Shown here one piece after another: positions 44,189 to 52,502 of a stretch of 64,000 nt of DNA. Source of the stretch: Lentisphaera araneosa HTCC2155 (lineage in GTDB: Bacteria; Verrucomicrobiota; Lentisphaeria; Lentisphaerales; Lentisphaeraceae); the NCBI RefSeq assembly GCF_000170755.1, contig NZ_ABCK01000005.1:275924-339923 (forward strand), written 5' to 3'. The notes beneath the pieces were generated by a model that saw nothing but the letters and a program-made list of their open reading frames with translations, was not told the DNA's origin and ran no database searches. The translations under genes and the position numbers were made by a program. Every line of letters starts with the position of its first letter. Positions within the stretch are counted from its first letter, which is position 1.

Positions 44189-44578
44189 ATGGTCTTAGTT
44201 GATACGAGTGTTTGGATTGATTTTTTTAACTCTCAAGAAAACGAAAAAGTTTCTCAATTAAAAGAAGCGATATCAAACAATGAAGATATTGCAATTTGTG
44301 GAGTGATTTTAACAGAAGTACTCCAAGGAATTAAAAATAAAAAAGAATATGAATTAGTAAAAGAGATATTTGAATCTTTATCTTATCTAGAGATGAACAA
44401 AATTATATTTACTGATGCAGCAAACATATATAGAAATTTAAGAAAGGCAGGAATTACCATTCGAAAACCTGTTGACTGTATGATTGCATCAGTCGCAATG
44501 AATTACAAAATTGCATTAATTCATAATGATAAAGATTTTGATCCAATAGAAGAAAAACTAAATCTTATCCAATATTAA
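44189..44578 (+). CDS. vapC: VapC-like PIN-domain toxin, cassette gene
   Basis: 129 residues. The acidic ribonuclease residues are visible: D5 in LVDTSVWIDFF, E in ILTEVLQGI, D in PVDCMIASVA and D in HNDKDFDPI. It would cleave tRNA or rRNA when free of VapB; target not known. Its stop is three bases from the attC of the cassette. Confidence 0.93.
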   Translation: MVLVDTSVWIDFFNSQENEKVSQLKEAISNNEDIAICGVILTEVLQGIKNKKEYELVKEIFESLSYLEMNKIIFTDAANIYRNLRKAGITIRKPVDCMIASVAMNYKIALIHNDKDFDPIEEKLNLIQY

Positions 44579-44581
44579 TAA

Positions 44582-44663
44582 ACAGAACAAAAAACTGGAG
44601 TTGATACTTTCGTTGTGAATCAAGTTTTAAATAGAAAGTACGAACTCAGTTTAGACGTTCGAT
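44582..44663 (+). repeat. attC site 3
   Basis: R'' ACAGAAC, spacer AAA, left arm AAACTG-G-AGTT-GA-TACTTTC, right arm complementary without the extra G, spacer AGAC, R' GTTCGAT. Nearly identical arms to site 1, with a different loop. Confidence 0.85.
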
Positions 44664-44686
44664 AAAGAATAAAAAAACAATATACA

Positions 44687-44725
44687 TTGCTATCTACAAT
44701 AAACAGATGTACATTATCATGTACT
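44687..44725 (+). promoter_or_regulatory. yefM-yoeB promoter/operator
   Basis: TTGCTA (44687), 17 bases, TACATT gives a plausible promoter. GTACATTATCATGTAC (44709-44724) is a palindrome containing TGTACA, the core recognised by YefM of E. coli. Confidence 0.6.
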
Positions 44726-44744
44726 TAAATAGATGGAGTTCCAA

Positions 44745-44996
44745 ATGAATGCAATGACATATACAGAAGCTAGACAAAATCTAGCGAAAACTATGGAAAG
44801 TGTGTGTAACAATCACGACCCAGTAATTATCACTAGTAAACGAGAAAGGTCTGTAGTTATGATTTCACTTGAAGATTATAGTGCTATGGAAGAAACAAGT
44901 TACTTACTTCGTAGTCCTAAAAATGCAAAAAGACTACTTGAGTCAATTTATGAAATTCAAAATGGTGGCGGTGTCGAACGAGATTTAATTGAATGA
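44745..44996 (+). CDS. yefM: YefM/Phd-family antitoxin, cassette gene
   Basis: 83 residues from the ATG at 44745, preceded by GGAG (the frame is open from 44733). MNAMTYTEARQNLAKTMESV, PVIITSKRERSVVMISLEDY is the Phd/YefM DNA-binding fold. Overlaps yoeB by four bases (ATGA). It represses its own promoter and neutralises YoeB. Confidence 0.94.
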   Translation: MNAMTYTEARQNLAKTMESVCNNHDPVIITSKRERSVVMISLEDYSAMEETSYLLRSPKNAKRLLESIYEIQNGGGVERDLIE

Positions 44997-45247
44997 AAAT
45001 AACTTTCTCGACTAAAGCATGGGAAGATTATTTATATTGGCAAAGACAAGATAAAAAAATCTTAAAACGAATCAATCTTCTAATCAAAGATATTGAACGG
45101 AGCCCAAATGACGGCTTAGGAAAACCTGAAATATTAAGGAACTCATTATCAGGGTATTGTTCTCGAAGAATTACTGATGAACACAGACTTGTGTATAAAA
45201 TAATAGATGACAATTTAATTCTTTTACAGGCTAGATATCACTACTAA
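44993..45247 (+). CDS. yoeB: YoeB-family mRNA interferase toxin, cassette gene
   Basis: 84 residues, full length. KITFSTKAWEDYLYWQRQDKK and LSGYCSRRITDEHRLVYKI and the end ARYHY carry the expected catalytic Glu/Arg/His residues (GKPEILR, SRRITDEHR, YHY). It cleaves mRNA at the ribosome. Its stop touches the R'' box of the cassette attC. Confidence 0.95.
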   Translation: MKITFSTKAWEDYLYWQRQDKKILKRINLLIKDIERSPNDGLGKPEILRNSLSGYCSRRITDEHRLVYKIIDDNLILLQARYHY

Positions 45248-45280
45248 ATCGAACCATTAGATGCACCTGATACTCTCGTA
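45248..45280 (+). repeat. attC site 4, left part (split by IS256)
   Basis: R'' ATCGAAC, spacer CATT, left arm AGAT-G-CACCTG-A-TACTC, then CTCTCGTA, the target duplication. Joined to 46683-46713 it would form a 64-base attC with two unpaired bases in the left arm. Confidence 0.85.
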
Positions 45281-46674
45281 GGTAGTGTCCCAAATTTTCT
45301 GTAAATTCTGCTATTGCTCTACTTTAAGAGTTATGAATAGCTTCCGAGACTTCGCGAGAATGGGAACTTTCTCGTCGGAGCGAAATTGAGGAAGTTGTTT
45401 GTAACTCGGGGTAAAGAAGATGCAGAGTGGTGTTGTACCAAAACAACCCACAAGGAATTATTATGCACCACTCTACACAAGAAAACAGTAGCGTCTTATT
45501 AGAAATGATCCAACAAGTTACAGAAAACGGCGAAAGCGGAATGCTTGAAGCGATGAGAGTTTTATTAAATGAAGCGATGAAAGTGGAGAGAAGTAATTCT
45601 CTTGAAGCTGATCCATATGAACGTAATGAAAGTCGCTTGGGTTATGCTAATGGCTATAAAAATAAAACTGTAAACACTCGACTTGGAGCAATGAAGCTTA
45701 ATATCCCTCAAGTCAGAGGTGAAATTGATTTTTATCCAAGTTCTTTGGAGAAAGGCTTGCGAAGTGAACGAGCTTTAATGACAGCTATGGCAGAGAGTTA
45801 TATTCAGGGGACATCGACTAGAAAGGTGACTAAACTTTTAGAGAAAATGTGTGGTCTATCTGTAAGTAAATCACAGGTATCCCGTGTGGTAACTGAGCTA
45901 GATGAGAGTTTAGAAAAGTGGCGCAACCGTCCTTTAGGTAAATATTCTTATCTTTTGGTGGATGCGAGATACGAGAAGGTTAGAGTAGATAAGACTGTTC
46001 GAGATTGTGCTTTACTTATTGCCTATGGAATAGATGAATCAGGAAAACGTTCAGTCCTCGGAACAAGTGTTTCTTTAAGTGAAGCGGAAGTTCATTGGAG
46101 GAACTTTTTTCTGTCATTGAATGCTCGAGGACTCCATGGCCTCAAGATGATTACCAGTGATAGTCATTCGGGCCTAAAAGCAGCGTTAAAGACTGTATTT
46201 GGTTCTATCCCATGGCAGAGATGTCAATTTCACTTACAGCAAAATGCTGGTGCTTATGTCCCTAAGAAAGCTATGCGCTCAGAAGTAGCTCAAGATATTA
46301 GAGATATCTTTAATGCACCTTCAAAGCTTGAGGCTGAAAGGCTTTTAAAGCTTACTTGCTTAAAGTATGAAGAAAAGGCTTCACATTTATCTGAATGGAT
46401 GGAATCTGCACTTCCTGAAGGCTTTTCTGTATTCGATCTCGAGCGTTCTTGTTGGACAAAACTGAGAACGACCAATATGGTTGAAAGACAGAATCGAGAA
46501 ATTCTCAGGCGAACTAGAACCGTATCTATATTCCCAAATGAAGCTTCACTTCTTAGATTAGCATCCGCTATTCTTATGGAATTAGATGAAACCTGGATAG
46601 CTACAAAAAGAGTTTATCTATCTGTTTAACTAAAATTGGTCAACACCAATTTACAGAAACAACGGGACTCTATC
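45281..46674 (+). mobile_element. IS256-family insertion sequence with 8-bp target duplication
   Basis: 1394 bases. 27-bp imperfect terminal inverted repeats (21 matches by eye): left 45281-45307, right 46648-46674, sharing TAG.GTCCC and TTTCTGTAAATT. Flanked by CTCTCGTA at 45273-45280 and 46675-46682. It carries one transposase gene and is inserted in the loop of an attC. Confidence 0.92.
45463..46629 (+). CDS. IS256-family (mutator-type) transposase
   Basis: The ATG at 45463 has AAGGA upstream; 388 residues. Motifs: YLLVDARYEKVRVD with the first Asp, MITSDSHSGLKAALKTVFG with the second, WQRCQFHLQQN, and TTNMVERQNREILRRTRTV with the Glu, so the DDE site is complete. The IS looks recently active, with intact ends and target duplication. 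Confidence 0.95.
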   Translation: MHHSTQENSSVLLEMIQQVTENGESGMLEAMRVLLNEAMKVERSNSLEADPYERNESRLGYANGYKNKTVNTRLGAMKLNIPQVRGEIDFYPSSLEKGLRSERALMTAMAESYIQGTSTRKVTKLLEKMCGLSVSKSQVSRVVTELDESLEKWRNRPLGKYSYLLVDARYEKVRVDKTVRDCALLIAYGIDESGKRSVLGTSVSLSEAEVHWRNFFLSLNARGLHGLKMITSDSHSGLKAALKTVFGSIPWQRCQFHLQQNAGAYVPKKAMRSEVAQDIRDIFNAPSKLEAERLLKLTCLKYEEKASHLSEWMESALPEGFSVFDLERSCWTKLRTTNMVERQNREILRRTRTVSIFPNEASLLRLASAILMELDETWIATKRVYLSV

Positions 46675-46682
46675 CTCTCGTA

Positions 46683-46713
46683 CCTCGAGTACAGGTGATC
46701 TAGGACTTTAGTA
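46683..46713 (+). repeat. attC site 4, right part
   Basis: CCTC, then GAGTACAGGTGATCT, complementary to the left arm at 45259-45275, spacer AGGAC and R' TTTAGTA. The expected first G of R' is T, so it may no longer recombine well even without the IS. Confidence 0.8.
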
Positions 46714-47044
46714 TATAATAAATTTAGATGATAGAAACGAAAATCCCAGAATCGCGGATGCACGAATTTAGAATTATCTGAACCTATAATTTTAGAACTT
46801 AATTGAATCAGAAATAATGATCTGATAATGATCAGAATTTTTAAATAAAAAACAAGAAAAAAACACAATACTAACAAGAAGCTGGAGTAAGTATTTTCGT
46901 TATGAGTCAAATTTAGCTATAAAGTACAAGTCAGCTGAAGCATTGGCAGAGATAGAAAATCTATTAACTCTTGTTTTGCAAGAATTAAAGTTAAATACTT
47001 TTGTTTTTATATGCCCCGCGATATATTTAGCAAAAGGATTTTTT
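46708..47044 (+). other. Cassette 5: 235-bp cassette with no evident gene, then leader of the next gene
   Basis: From TTAGTA at 46708 to 46942 no plausible frame on the + strand; a 94-codon minus frame crosses the IS end and is not convincing. It could encode a small RNA or be decayed. From 46949 to 47044 lies the AT-rich leader of the gene at 47045 with an AAAGGA site. Confidence 0.55.
46869..46948 (+). repeat. attC site 5 (degenerate), end of array
   Basis: R'' TACTAAC, left arm AGCTG-G-AGTA..GTA, right arm TAC..GT-CAGCT, R' ATTGGCA. Pairing is weaker than at the other sites and the R' G is A. Confidence 0.65.
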
Positions 47045-48211
47045 ATGCGCTCATTTTTTCTACTTATTCTCCCCATTAGCCTTGTGGCTGAAGTCGTACT
47101 GACTTCGCAAAACACACGTATTTATGCTCTTAATGGCACAGTCTTAAAGAATGTGCCGATGAACAGCAAGTTTGATGTGGAAGTTTATCCTAGAGATAAA
47201 AAATATCGACAAATCAAAAATACTCAAAACTTACTTGAAGCGGCTCACACTTTAACTTTCGAGCAAATGCTCAATAATGCAGAGAAGCACAAGCTCAGTT
47301 TAGAGAATGCTTTTAAGAGCCGCCAACGCGACTTATTGCGTTTGAAATCTGAATTAAAAACTATGGAAATTCAGATCTTAGAGACTCAGCGCGATACCGC
47401 GCTGTCATATCAATCGAGGTATCGTAGTGGATCACGATATAGCTATTCTTACACACGGCTTATCTCCACGACTAAAGCGCGAAAGGTTATAAAGACTCTC
47501 AATGAAGAAAAAGAAAAGTTGATGGCAGAGCAGAATAAAATATTTAAAGAATCCGTTAATTTAAGTTCTGCACTTGGGCAGAACCAAGTCAATATGGAGA
47601 TGTTGAGTAAGCTTTTTACTGGTGCCGAGAAAAATGCCAATAAATATGTGATTACTAAAAAAGATGCCCCGGTTTTTTTAGCGAGCCAGACCTTCACCCA
47701 CCTCAAGCTAGGCGAAATGGTCACTGCACGCCCGCATCCCAAGCACAAAGGCTTTCACCAAGTCATTTTAAACAAAAAAATCTACACCATCAACTCGGCT
47801 GACCTCGCCAATCTCAACGGCCTCAAACTCGACTATAATAAGCGTATCACCAGCAATTTGAGTGCAATTGAATATCAGAAAAGAGTTGTCGACGACCTGC
47901 AAACTTCGATCATGTTATTACAGTCTATTATGAGGCAACTCATCGTTGACGAAGCGATTTCTGGTTATGTAAAAGTTAAAAATATGACGGTGCAGATTGA
48001 CCCCAATACTGTACTGGTCATTAATAATCAGAATGGCGACTCTGTTTATGTACACAGCAGTCGTGCCAAAGATGTGATTGAAGAATGGAGCGTACAGCTC
48101 GATGATAAAAAAGCTAAGCTCAAATTAGCTGAGGCTAATATGCTAAAAAGGCAAAAATTGGATGTGGATTTGCGTCAGGAACAATCCGACGTATTCGCGA
48201 TGCTTCAATAA
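47045..48211 (+). CDS. Secreted coiled-coil protein of unknown function
   Basis: The frame is open from 46943, but the ATG at 47045 has AAAGGA and starts a signal peptide (MRSFFLLILPISLVAEVV), giving 388 residues. It reads as a mixed N-terminal part (TRIYALNGTVLKNVPMNSKF), a coiled coil of about 100 residues (KHKLSLENAFKSRQRDLLRL ... LNEEKEKLMAEQNKIFKESV), a middle beta part, and a second coiled coil at the end. I do not recognise a family. It ends two bases before the convergent PP2C gene. Confidence 0.8.
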   Translation: MRSFFLLILPISLVAEVVLTSQNTRIYALNGTVLKNVPMNSKFDVEVYPRDKKYRQIKNTQNLLEAAHTLTFEQMLNNAEKHKLSLENAFKSRQRDLLRLKSELKTMEIQILETQRDTALSYQSRYRSGSRYSYSYTRLISTTKARKVIKTLNEEKEKLMAEQNKIFKESVNLSSALGQNQVNMEMLSKLFTGAEKNANKYVITKKDAPVFLASQTFTHLKLGEMVTARPHPKHKGFHQVILNKKIYTINSADLANLNGLKLDYNKRITSNLSAIEYQKRVVDDLQTSIMLLQSIMRQLIVDEAISGYVKVKNMTVQIDPNTVLVINNQNGDSVYVHSSRAKDVIEEWSVQLDDKKAKLKLAEANMLKRQKLDVDLRQEQSDVFAMLQ

Positions 48212-48213
48212 GC

Positions 48214-49002
48214 TTAATCGTCAAAAATAACGATGCCAGTAATATTATCTTTCCCGCCAGCGTCTAAAGAACGGTTAATGAGTTCTGTAAGAATTTTTTG
48301 CGGATTTCGCAAATCGGCCATCAAATCGGTCATGACTTGGTGAGTTAAAGAGCCATAAAGCCCATCGGTACAGAATAAGTAGCGATCACCTGCTCGACGA
48401 CGACAGATATTCACTTGTACATCTAAAGCGGAACCAGCACCCATACAATTGGAGAGCAAGTGACTGAGGGGGTGGTTTTCTGCTTCTTCTGCTTTGAGGT
48501 TACCGAGTTTTACCATCTTGGCAACCCAAGTTTGGTCTTCGGTAATTTGAACAAGATTACGGCCACGTTGCATATAAGCACGACTATCGCCAACTTGTGC
48601 TACAATGAGTTTACCTGGAACAAAGAGTCCTGCAGTAATTGTTGTGCCCATGGCACGTGAGACATTGAGTTTTTCATTGATCGCAAAAATTTTATCATTG
48701 CACATCTTAATTGTTTCAACGAGAATCTGCTCAGATTCACGTAGTTTTGCAGTCGTAACATGGGCGGATTGTCCCCAAATACGACCGAGAGCTTCGGTGG
48801 CAAAATAGCTGGCAAATTCGCCACCTTCATGACCACCCATACCATCGGTGACAACAACTAAAGTGATTTTATCACCAGGAAGGGTGACGTAGAGGTAAGA
48901 GTCTTCATTATGTTCCCTTATCAAACCAACATGAGTCCCACCTGCGACCTGATCGGGTCCTATTGCAGAGCTCGGAGTTGCTTTTTTAAAGGCTTTAAAC
49001 AT
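48214..49002 (-). CDS. PP2C-family serine/threonine protein phosphatase
   Basis: 262 residues. Motifs THVGLIREHNEDSY (Arg and Asp), VVTDGMGGHEGGEFAS (metal-binding DGxGG), VGDSRAYMQRG and KDNITGIVIF are complete. A cytosolic Mg/Mn-dependent phosphatase that would reverse Hanks-kinase phosphorylation; two such kinases are in the window. It follows obgE with no gap, sharing the stop/start area, so is probably in its operon. Confidence 0.96.
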   Translation of the reverse strand: MFKAFKKATPSSAIGPDQVAGGTHVGLIREHNEDSYLYVTLPGDKITLVVVTDGMGGHEGGEFASYFATEALGRIWGQSAHVTTAKLRESEQILVETIKMCNDKIFAINEKLNVSRAMGTTITAGLFVPGKLIVAQVGDSRAYMQRGRNLVQITEDQTWVAKMVKLGNLKAEEAENHPLSHLLSNCMGAGSALDVQVNICRRRAGDRYLFCTDGLYGSLTHQVMTDLMADLRNPQKILTELINRSLDAGGKDNITGIVIFDD

Positions 49003-50178
49003 CTAGACTTCGTCCTCATCTATATCATCGTAAAAATCATCATAATCTAAGTCCTCAACGTCAAAATCAAAATCGTCATCAGAACTTAGGGCAAAATCAT
49101 CGCCATCTGCCTCTAAATCAACGACAACCGCGCCTTCTTTTCTGTAGATATTCTTGAGTTTGGGTACATGTTTGACTTTAGACTTCTTGAGTTCCATGAC
49201 ACGTTTGTGTAAGAATTCGAGAACTTCATCGACGCCGTCACGCAATTCAGCAATCACAGGAAAAATAGTGAGATCAGTTTCTTTTCTTAGACGTTCGAGG
49301 TTTTCTTCAGAAGCAGGGTTATCCATTTTATTAGCCAAAATCATGCAAGCACGATCAGAGAGTCCCTCTTCGTAGAGTTCTAATTCCTCTTTGAGTTTAA
49401 CGAGGTCATCGAGTGGATCACGCCCATCTGTACCATTCATGTCGAGGACATAAACCAAGTTATTAGTTCTTTCAATATGACGGAGGAAGTGGTGACCTAA
49501 ACCAATATTTTCATGCGCGCCTTCAACAAGTCCGGGGATATCGGCGATAGTAATACGAGTAAAATCAGGGAAGTCTATCGTACCGACAATGGGATTGAGT
49601 GTAGTAAAGGGGTAGGAAGCTGTTTTAGCGCCCGAGTTGGAAACTGAGTTTAAGAATGTGGATTTACCCGCATTGGGATAACCTACGAGGCCCACATCGG
49701 CAATCGTTTTGAGCTCGAGTAAGAGAACGAGCTCCTCTCCGGGGTAACCCTCTTCTGCCTGACGAGGAACGCGATTGATGGAAGTTGCAAAAGAACGATT
49801 TCCTCTTCCGCCTTTACCACCTTGAGCAATGACAATTTCGCTTTCGGGTTCGTCGAGATCACAGATTTGGTAATTATCGTTATTAATATCCATTACCACT
49901 GTGCCTGGGGGAACTTTGACGTAGAGATCTTCTCCACGGTTACCATGCATATCGGATCCTAATCCGTGACCACCGTGCTCGGCGTCGATATGCTGGTTAA
50001 ATTTTAAATCTACAAGGCTAGACGTCCCTGGGTCAGCCACAAAGATAACACTACCGCCGTCCCCGCCGTTGCCACCATTGGGGCCACCTTTAGGAACGTA
50101 CTTCTCGCGCCGGAAACTTATGCAGCCATTGCCGCCATTTCCCGCTTTTACATAAACTTTTATTCGATCAACAAACAT
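49003..50178 (-). CDS. obgE: Obg/CgtA GTPase
   Basis: 391 residues. The glycine-rich Obg domain (GNGGNGCISFRREKYVPKGG), G1 GYPNAGKS, G3 DIPGLVEGAHENIGLGH and G4 NKMDN are all present; the C-terminal end is very acidic. A ribosome-assembly and stress GTPase. It follows rpmA, a common pairing. Unusually, a terminator hairpin with nine T ends five bases before the ATG, and no ribosome site is seen, yet the start is fixed by the conserved MFVDRIKVYVKAG. Confidence 0.97.
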   Translation of the reverse strand: MFVDRIKVYVKAGNGGNGCISFRREKYVPKGGPNGGNGGDGGSVIFVADPGTSSLVDLKFNQHIDAEHGGHGLGSDMHGNRGEDLYVKVPPGTVVMDINNDNYQICDLDEPESEIVIAQGGKGGRGNRSFATSINRVPRQAEEGYPGEELVLLLELKTIADVGLVGYPNAGKSTFLNSVSNSGAKTASYPFTTLNPIVGTIDFPDFTRITIADIPGLVEGAHENIGLGHHFLRHIERTNNLVYVLDMNGTDGRDPLDDLVKLKEELELYEEGLSDRACMILANKMDNPASEENLERLRKETDLTIFPVIAELRDGVDEVLEFLHKRVMELKKSKVKHVPKLKNIYRKEGAVVVDLEADGDDFALSSDDDFDFDVEDLDYDDFYDDIDEDEV

Positions 50179-50181
50179 GAG

Positions 50182-50214
50182 AAAAAAAAAGCCTCAAATC
50201 CTACGATCTGAGGC
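50182..50214 (-). terminator. Terminator between rpmA and obgE
   Basis: On the minus strand GCCTCA-GATC..ATTTGAGGC then nine T; it abuts the obgE start codon, so most rpmA transcripts may stop before obgE. Confidence 0.85.
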
Positions 50215-50235
50215 TAAATTCGAATTTGAATTCGA

Positions 50236-50490
50236 TTACTGTGCGAGTTCAGGAACAATGTTCACACGACGACCTTTTTGGTCGAACTCTACACGTCCAG
50301 TTGAAAGTGCAAAAAGAGTAAAATCTCTTCCGCAACCTACATTTTTACCTGGATGAAATTTTGTGCCACGCTGACGCACGATAATAGTACCTGCGTTAAC
50401 TTTTTGACCACCAAAGCGCTTAACTCCGAGCATTTTAGGATTGGAGTCGCGACCATTCTTGATACTACCTTGTCCTTTCTTATGTGCCAT
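50236..50490 (-). CDS. rpmA: 50S ribosomal protein L27
   Basis: 84 residues from the ATG at 50490 ([20 protein letters not shown]), the conserved L27 start; an upstream in-frame Met at 50571 is not used. [35 protein letters not shown] is diagnostic. Usually rplU (L21) precedes rpmA; none is upstream here within the window. Confidence 0.98.
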   Translation of the reverse strand: MAHKKGQGSIKNGRDSNPKMLGVKRFGGQKVNAGTIIVRQRGTKFHPGKNVGCGRDFTLFALSTGRVEFDQKGRRVNIVPELAQ

Positions 50491-50847
50491 AATAGTGTCT
50501 CTTACATAAATAGTTAAAATTAAAATCTTGAAAAGTGATGCCCATAATAATGTAATTCCCATAAAAGACAAGATCTAGAACTAGGAATTTTTCCAAAAAA
50601 TACGTTCCTAAAATAAATTAACTGATAAGGTATAGGTTTTTGAGCTCAATAAGTAAATTTGAACATGTCTCTAAGAGCTCAAAATACAAACTCAAACAGG
50701 CAGCTTCTGAACACAAGTCACCTATGCGCAAGTTCTTAGTCACCCTGCATATAAAATTCGAAAAGCCCTCAAAATATAGCGAGGACTAAACTTCCCGAGA
50801 TTCAAAAGTGTGTTATAGTAGCGCCCGATTAAGTTTAAGGACGACCA
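50491..50847. promoter_or_regulatory. Divergent intergenic region between rpmA and thiS
   Basis: 357 bases, AT-rich; promoters for both directions are expected. I looked for a TPP riboswitch before thiS and did not see its conserved CTGAGA / ACCTGATCTGG boxes. Confidence 0.4.
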
Positions 50848-51054
50848 ATGACAATAAATTTTAATGGCAAAGCAATGAGTTTTGATTCAGCTCTCAGTAT
50901 CGCTGAGCTCCTAGCGTACGTCGAAGTGGACAGTCAAAGAATGGGCATTGCCCTTTGCCTCAACCTCGAAGTACTTCCCAAAGAAACTTGGGACAACACC
51001 CTACTTTCAGACCAAGACCGCATTGACCTCGTCGTTGCGGCTCCTGGTGGATAA
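50848..51054 (+). CDS. thiS: ThiS-like sulfur carrier protein
   Basis: 68 residues ending in the diagnostic Gly-Gly (VVAAPGG), with the ubiquitin-like pattern (MTINFNGKAMSFDSALSIAELL, NLEVLPKETWDNTLLSDQDRIDLV). It carries sulfur for the thiazole of thiamine. No other thi gene is near; it is 28 bases before leuC and may be cotranscribed with it. Confidence 0.9.
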   Translation: MTINFNGKAMSFDSALSIAELLAYVEVDSQRMGIALCLNLEVLPKETWDNTLLSDQDRIDLVVAAPGG

Positions 51055-51082
51055 ATTACTGTATATACAATAAGGAAATCAA

Positions 51083-52498
51083 ATGGCTAAAAACCTTTAC
51101 AACAAAGTCTTTGAAAGACACACGGTAAAAAAGCTCTCTTCGGGCCAATACCAACTTTTCATGGGACTTCATATGATTCACGAAGTGACTTCCCCGCAAG
51201 CATTCGACATGATCAAAGAGCGTGGCTTAAATGTGCGCTACCCGCACAGAACTTTTGCGACTGTGGATCACATTATTCCCACTGACAACCAAGCACGCCC
51301 TCTTCGCGACACCATGGCCGAAGATATGTTCAATGCTCTCGAAACGAACACGGCAGCCAATGGCATCGAATTTTTCAACACCTCTACCGGCAAGCAAGGC
51401 ATTGTGCACATCATTGCTCCTGAACAAGGTTTAACACAGCCCGGCATGACAATTTGCTGTGGCGATTCCCACACGTCAACTCACGGAGCTTTTGGTTCAC
51501 TTGCTTTCGGCATTGGTACTTCGCAGGTTCGCGACGTTCTCGCAACTCAAACACTTGCCGTAGCTAAGCTCAAAGTTCGCCGAGTTGAAATCAACGGTAC
51601 ACTTCGTCCTGGCGTCTACGCCAAAGACGTAGCGCTCTTCATCATCAATCGCCTTGGCGTTAAAGGTGGTGTGGGATTTGCTTACGAATACGCGGGTGAA
51701 GTCTTCGATAATATGACAATGGACCAGAGAATGACTGTTTGTAACATGGCGATTGAAGGCGGTGCACGTATCGGTTACGTCAATCCCGATCAAACGACTT
51801 ATGACTACCTCTCAGGCAAGCCCTATGCTCCAGTTGCCGACAAAATGGATGAAGCCATTTCTTATTGGGAAAGCATCAAATCTGACCAAGGCGCTGATTA
51901 CGATGACGTGGTCGTTTACGATGCCGCAGATATCGAGCCCTTCGTGACTTGGGGGATAGCCCCAGACCAATCCGTTGCGGTGAACGCACAACTCCCCAGT
52001 GAAGATGACTTTTCAGACAACGATAAGCCCCTCATCAAAGAAGCCTATGAATACATGGCTTTTACTCCGGGCGAGAAGCTCGTGGGCAAGGATGTAGACG
52101 TGGCTTTCATTGGTTCTTGTACTAATGGTCGCCTTTCAGATTTTGAAGAAGTGATTGACTTAATCAAAGATTCAGACTTAAAAGTACCCGCTTCAGTCAA
52201 AGCACTCATCGTTCCTGGCTCACAGGAAGTTCGCCAAGAACTTATCCGCAAGGGGTACGACAAAGTCTTCGAAGAAAAAGGCTTTGAATTCCGTGAAGCC
52301 GGCTGCTCCATGTGTCTAGCAATGAACCCCGACAAACTCATTGGCGATCAAATCTGCGCCTCAACTTCCAACCGCAACTTCAAAGGTCGACAAGGTTCAT
52401 CCACGGGACGTACCCTACTCATGTCCCCTGCCATGGTTGCGGCGGCGGCCCTCACTGGCAAAGTTGTTGATGCACGTGAAACTTTTAGCATAGGATAA
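51083..52498 (+). CDS. leuC: 3-isopropylmalate dehydratase large subunit
   Basis: 471 residues, the usual length. [39 protein letters not shown] and [10 protein letters not shown] supply the [4Fe-4S] cysteines and substrate site. With LeuD it isomerises 2- to 3-isopropylmalate in leucine synthesis. Four bases separate its stop from leuD. Confidence 0.98.
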   Translation: MAKNLYNKVFERHTVKKLSSGQYQLFMGLHMIHEVTSPQAFDMIKERGLNVRYPHRTFATVDHIIPTDNQARPLRDTMAEDMFNALETNTAANGIEFFNTSTGKQGIVHIIAPEQGLTQPGMTICCGDSHTSTHGAFGSLAFGIGTSQVRDVLATQTLAVAKLKVRRVEINGTLRPGVYAKDVALFIINRLGVKGGVGFAYEYAGEVFDNMTMDQRMTVCNMAIEGGARIGYVNPDQTTYDYLSGKPYAPVADKMDEAISYWESIKSDQGADYDDVVVYDAADIEPFVTWGIAPDQSVAVNAQLPSEDDFSDNDKPLIKEAYEYMAFTPGEKLVGKDVDVAFIGSCTNGRLSDFEEVIDLIKDSDLKVPASVKALIVPGSQEVRQELIRKGYDKVFEEKGFEFREAGCSMCLAMNPDKLIGDQICASTSNRNFKGRQGSSTGRTLLMSPAMVAAAALTGKVVDARETFSIG

Positions 52499-52502
52499 GA
52501 CC

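Larger units (their letters stand above)
43176..46948 (+). mobile_element. Integron cassette array without integrase (CALIN-like), five cassettes, four attC sites
   Basis: Boundaries chain exactly. Cassette starts (GTT-heptamers) and own attC R'' boxes: GTTAGAA 43176 with TTCTAAC 43194; GTTCTGC 43270 with GCAGAAC 43797; GTTCTGT 43909 with ACAGAAC 44582; GTTCGAT 44657 with ATCGAAC 45248; TTTAGTA 46707 (GTTAGTA with first base changed) with TACTAAC 46869. Each pair is reverse complementary, as a circularised cassette requires. All genes read toward their attC. The last boundary is ATTGGCA at 46942. Cassette 4 includes an IS256 insertion. An integrase is not present apart from the relic at 41015. 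Confidence 0.85.

Noticed and set aside
46626..46910. 94-codon minus-strand frame across IS end and cassette 5
   Set aside because: Crosses the IS256 end and target duplication; composition is AT-driven and no ribosome site is seen.
50600..50847. TPP riboswitch before thiS
   Set aside because: No conserved TPP boxes found by eye.
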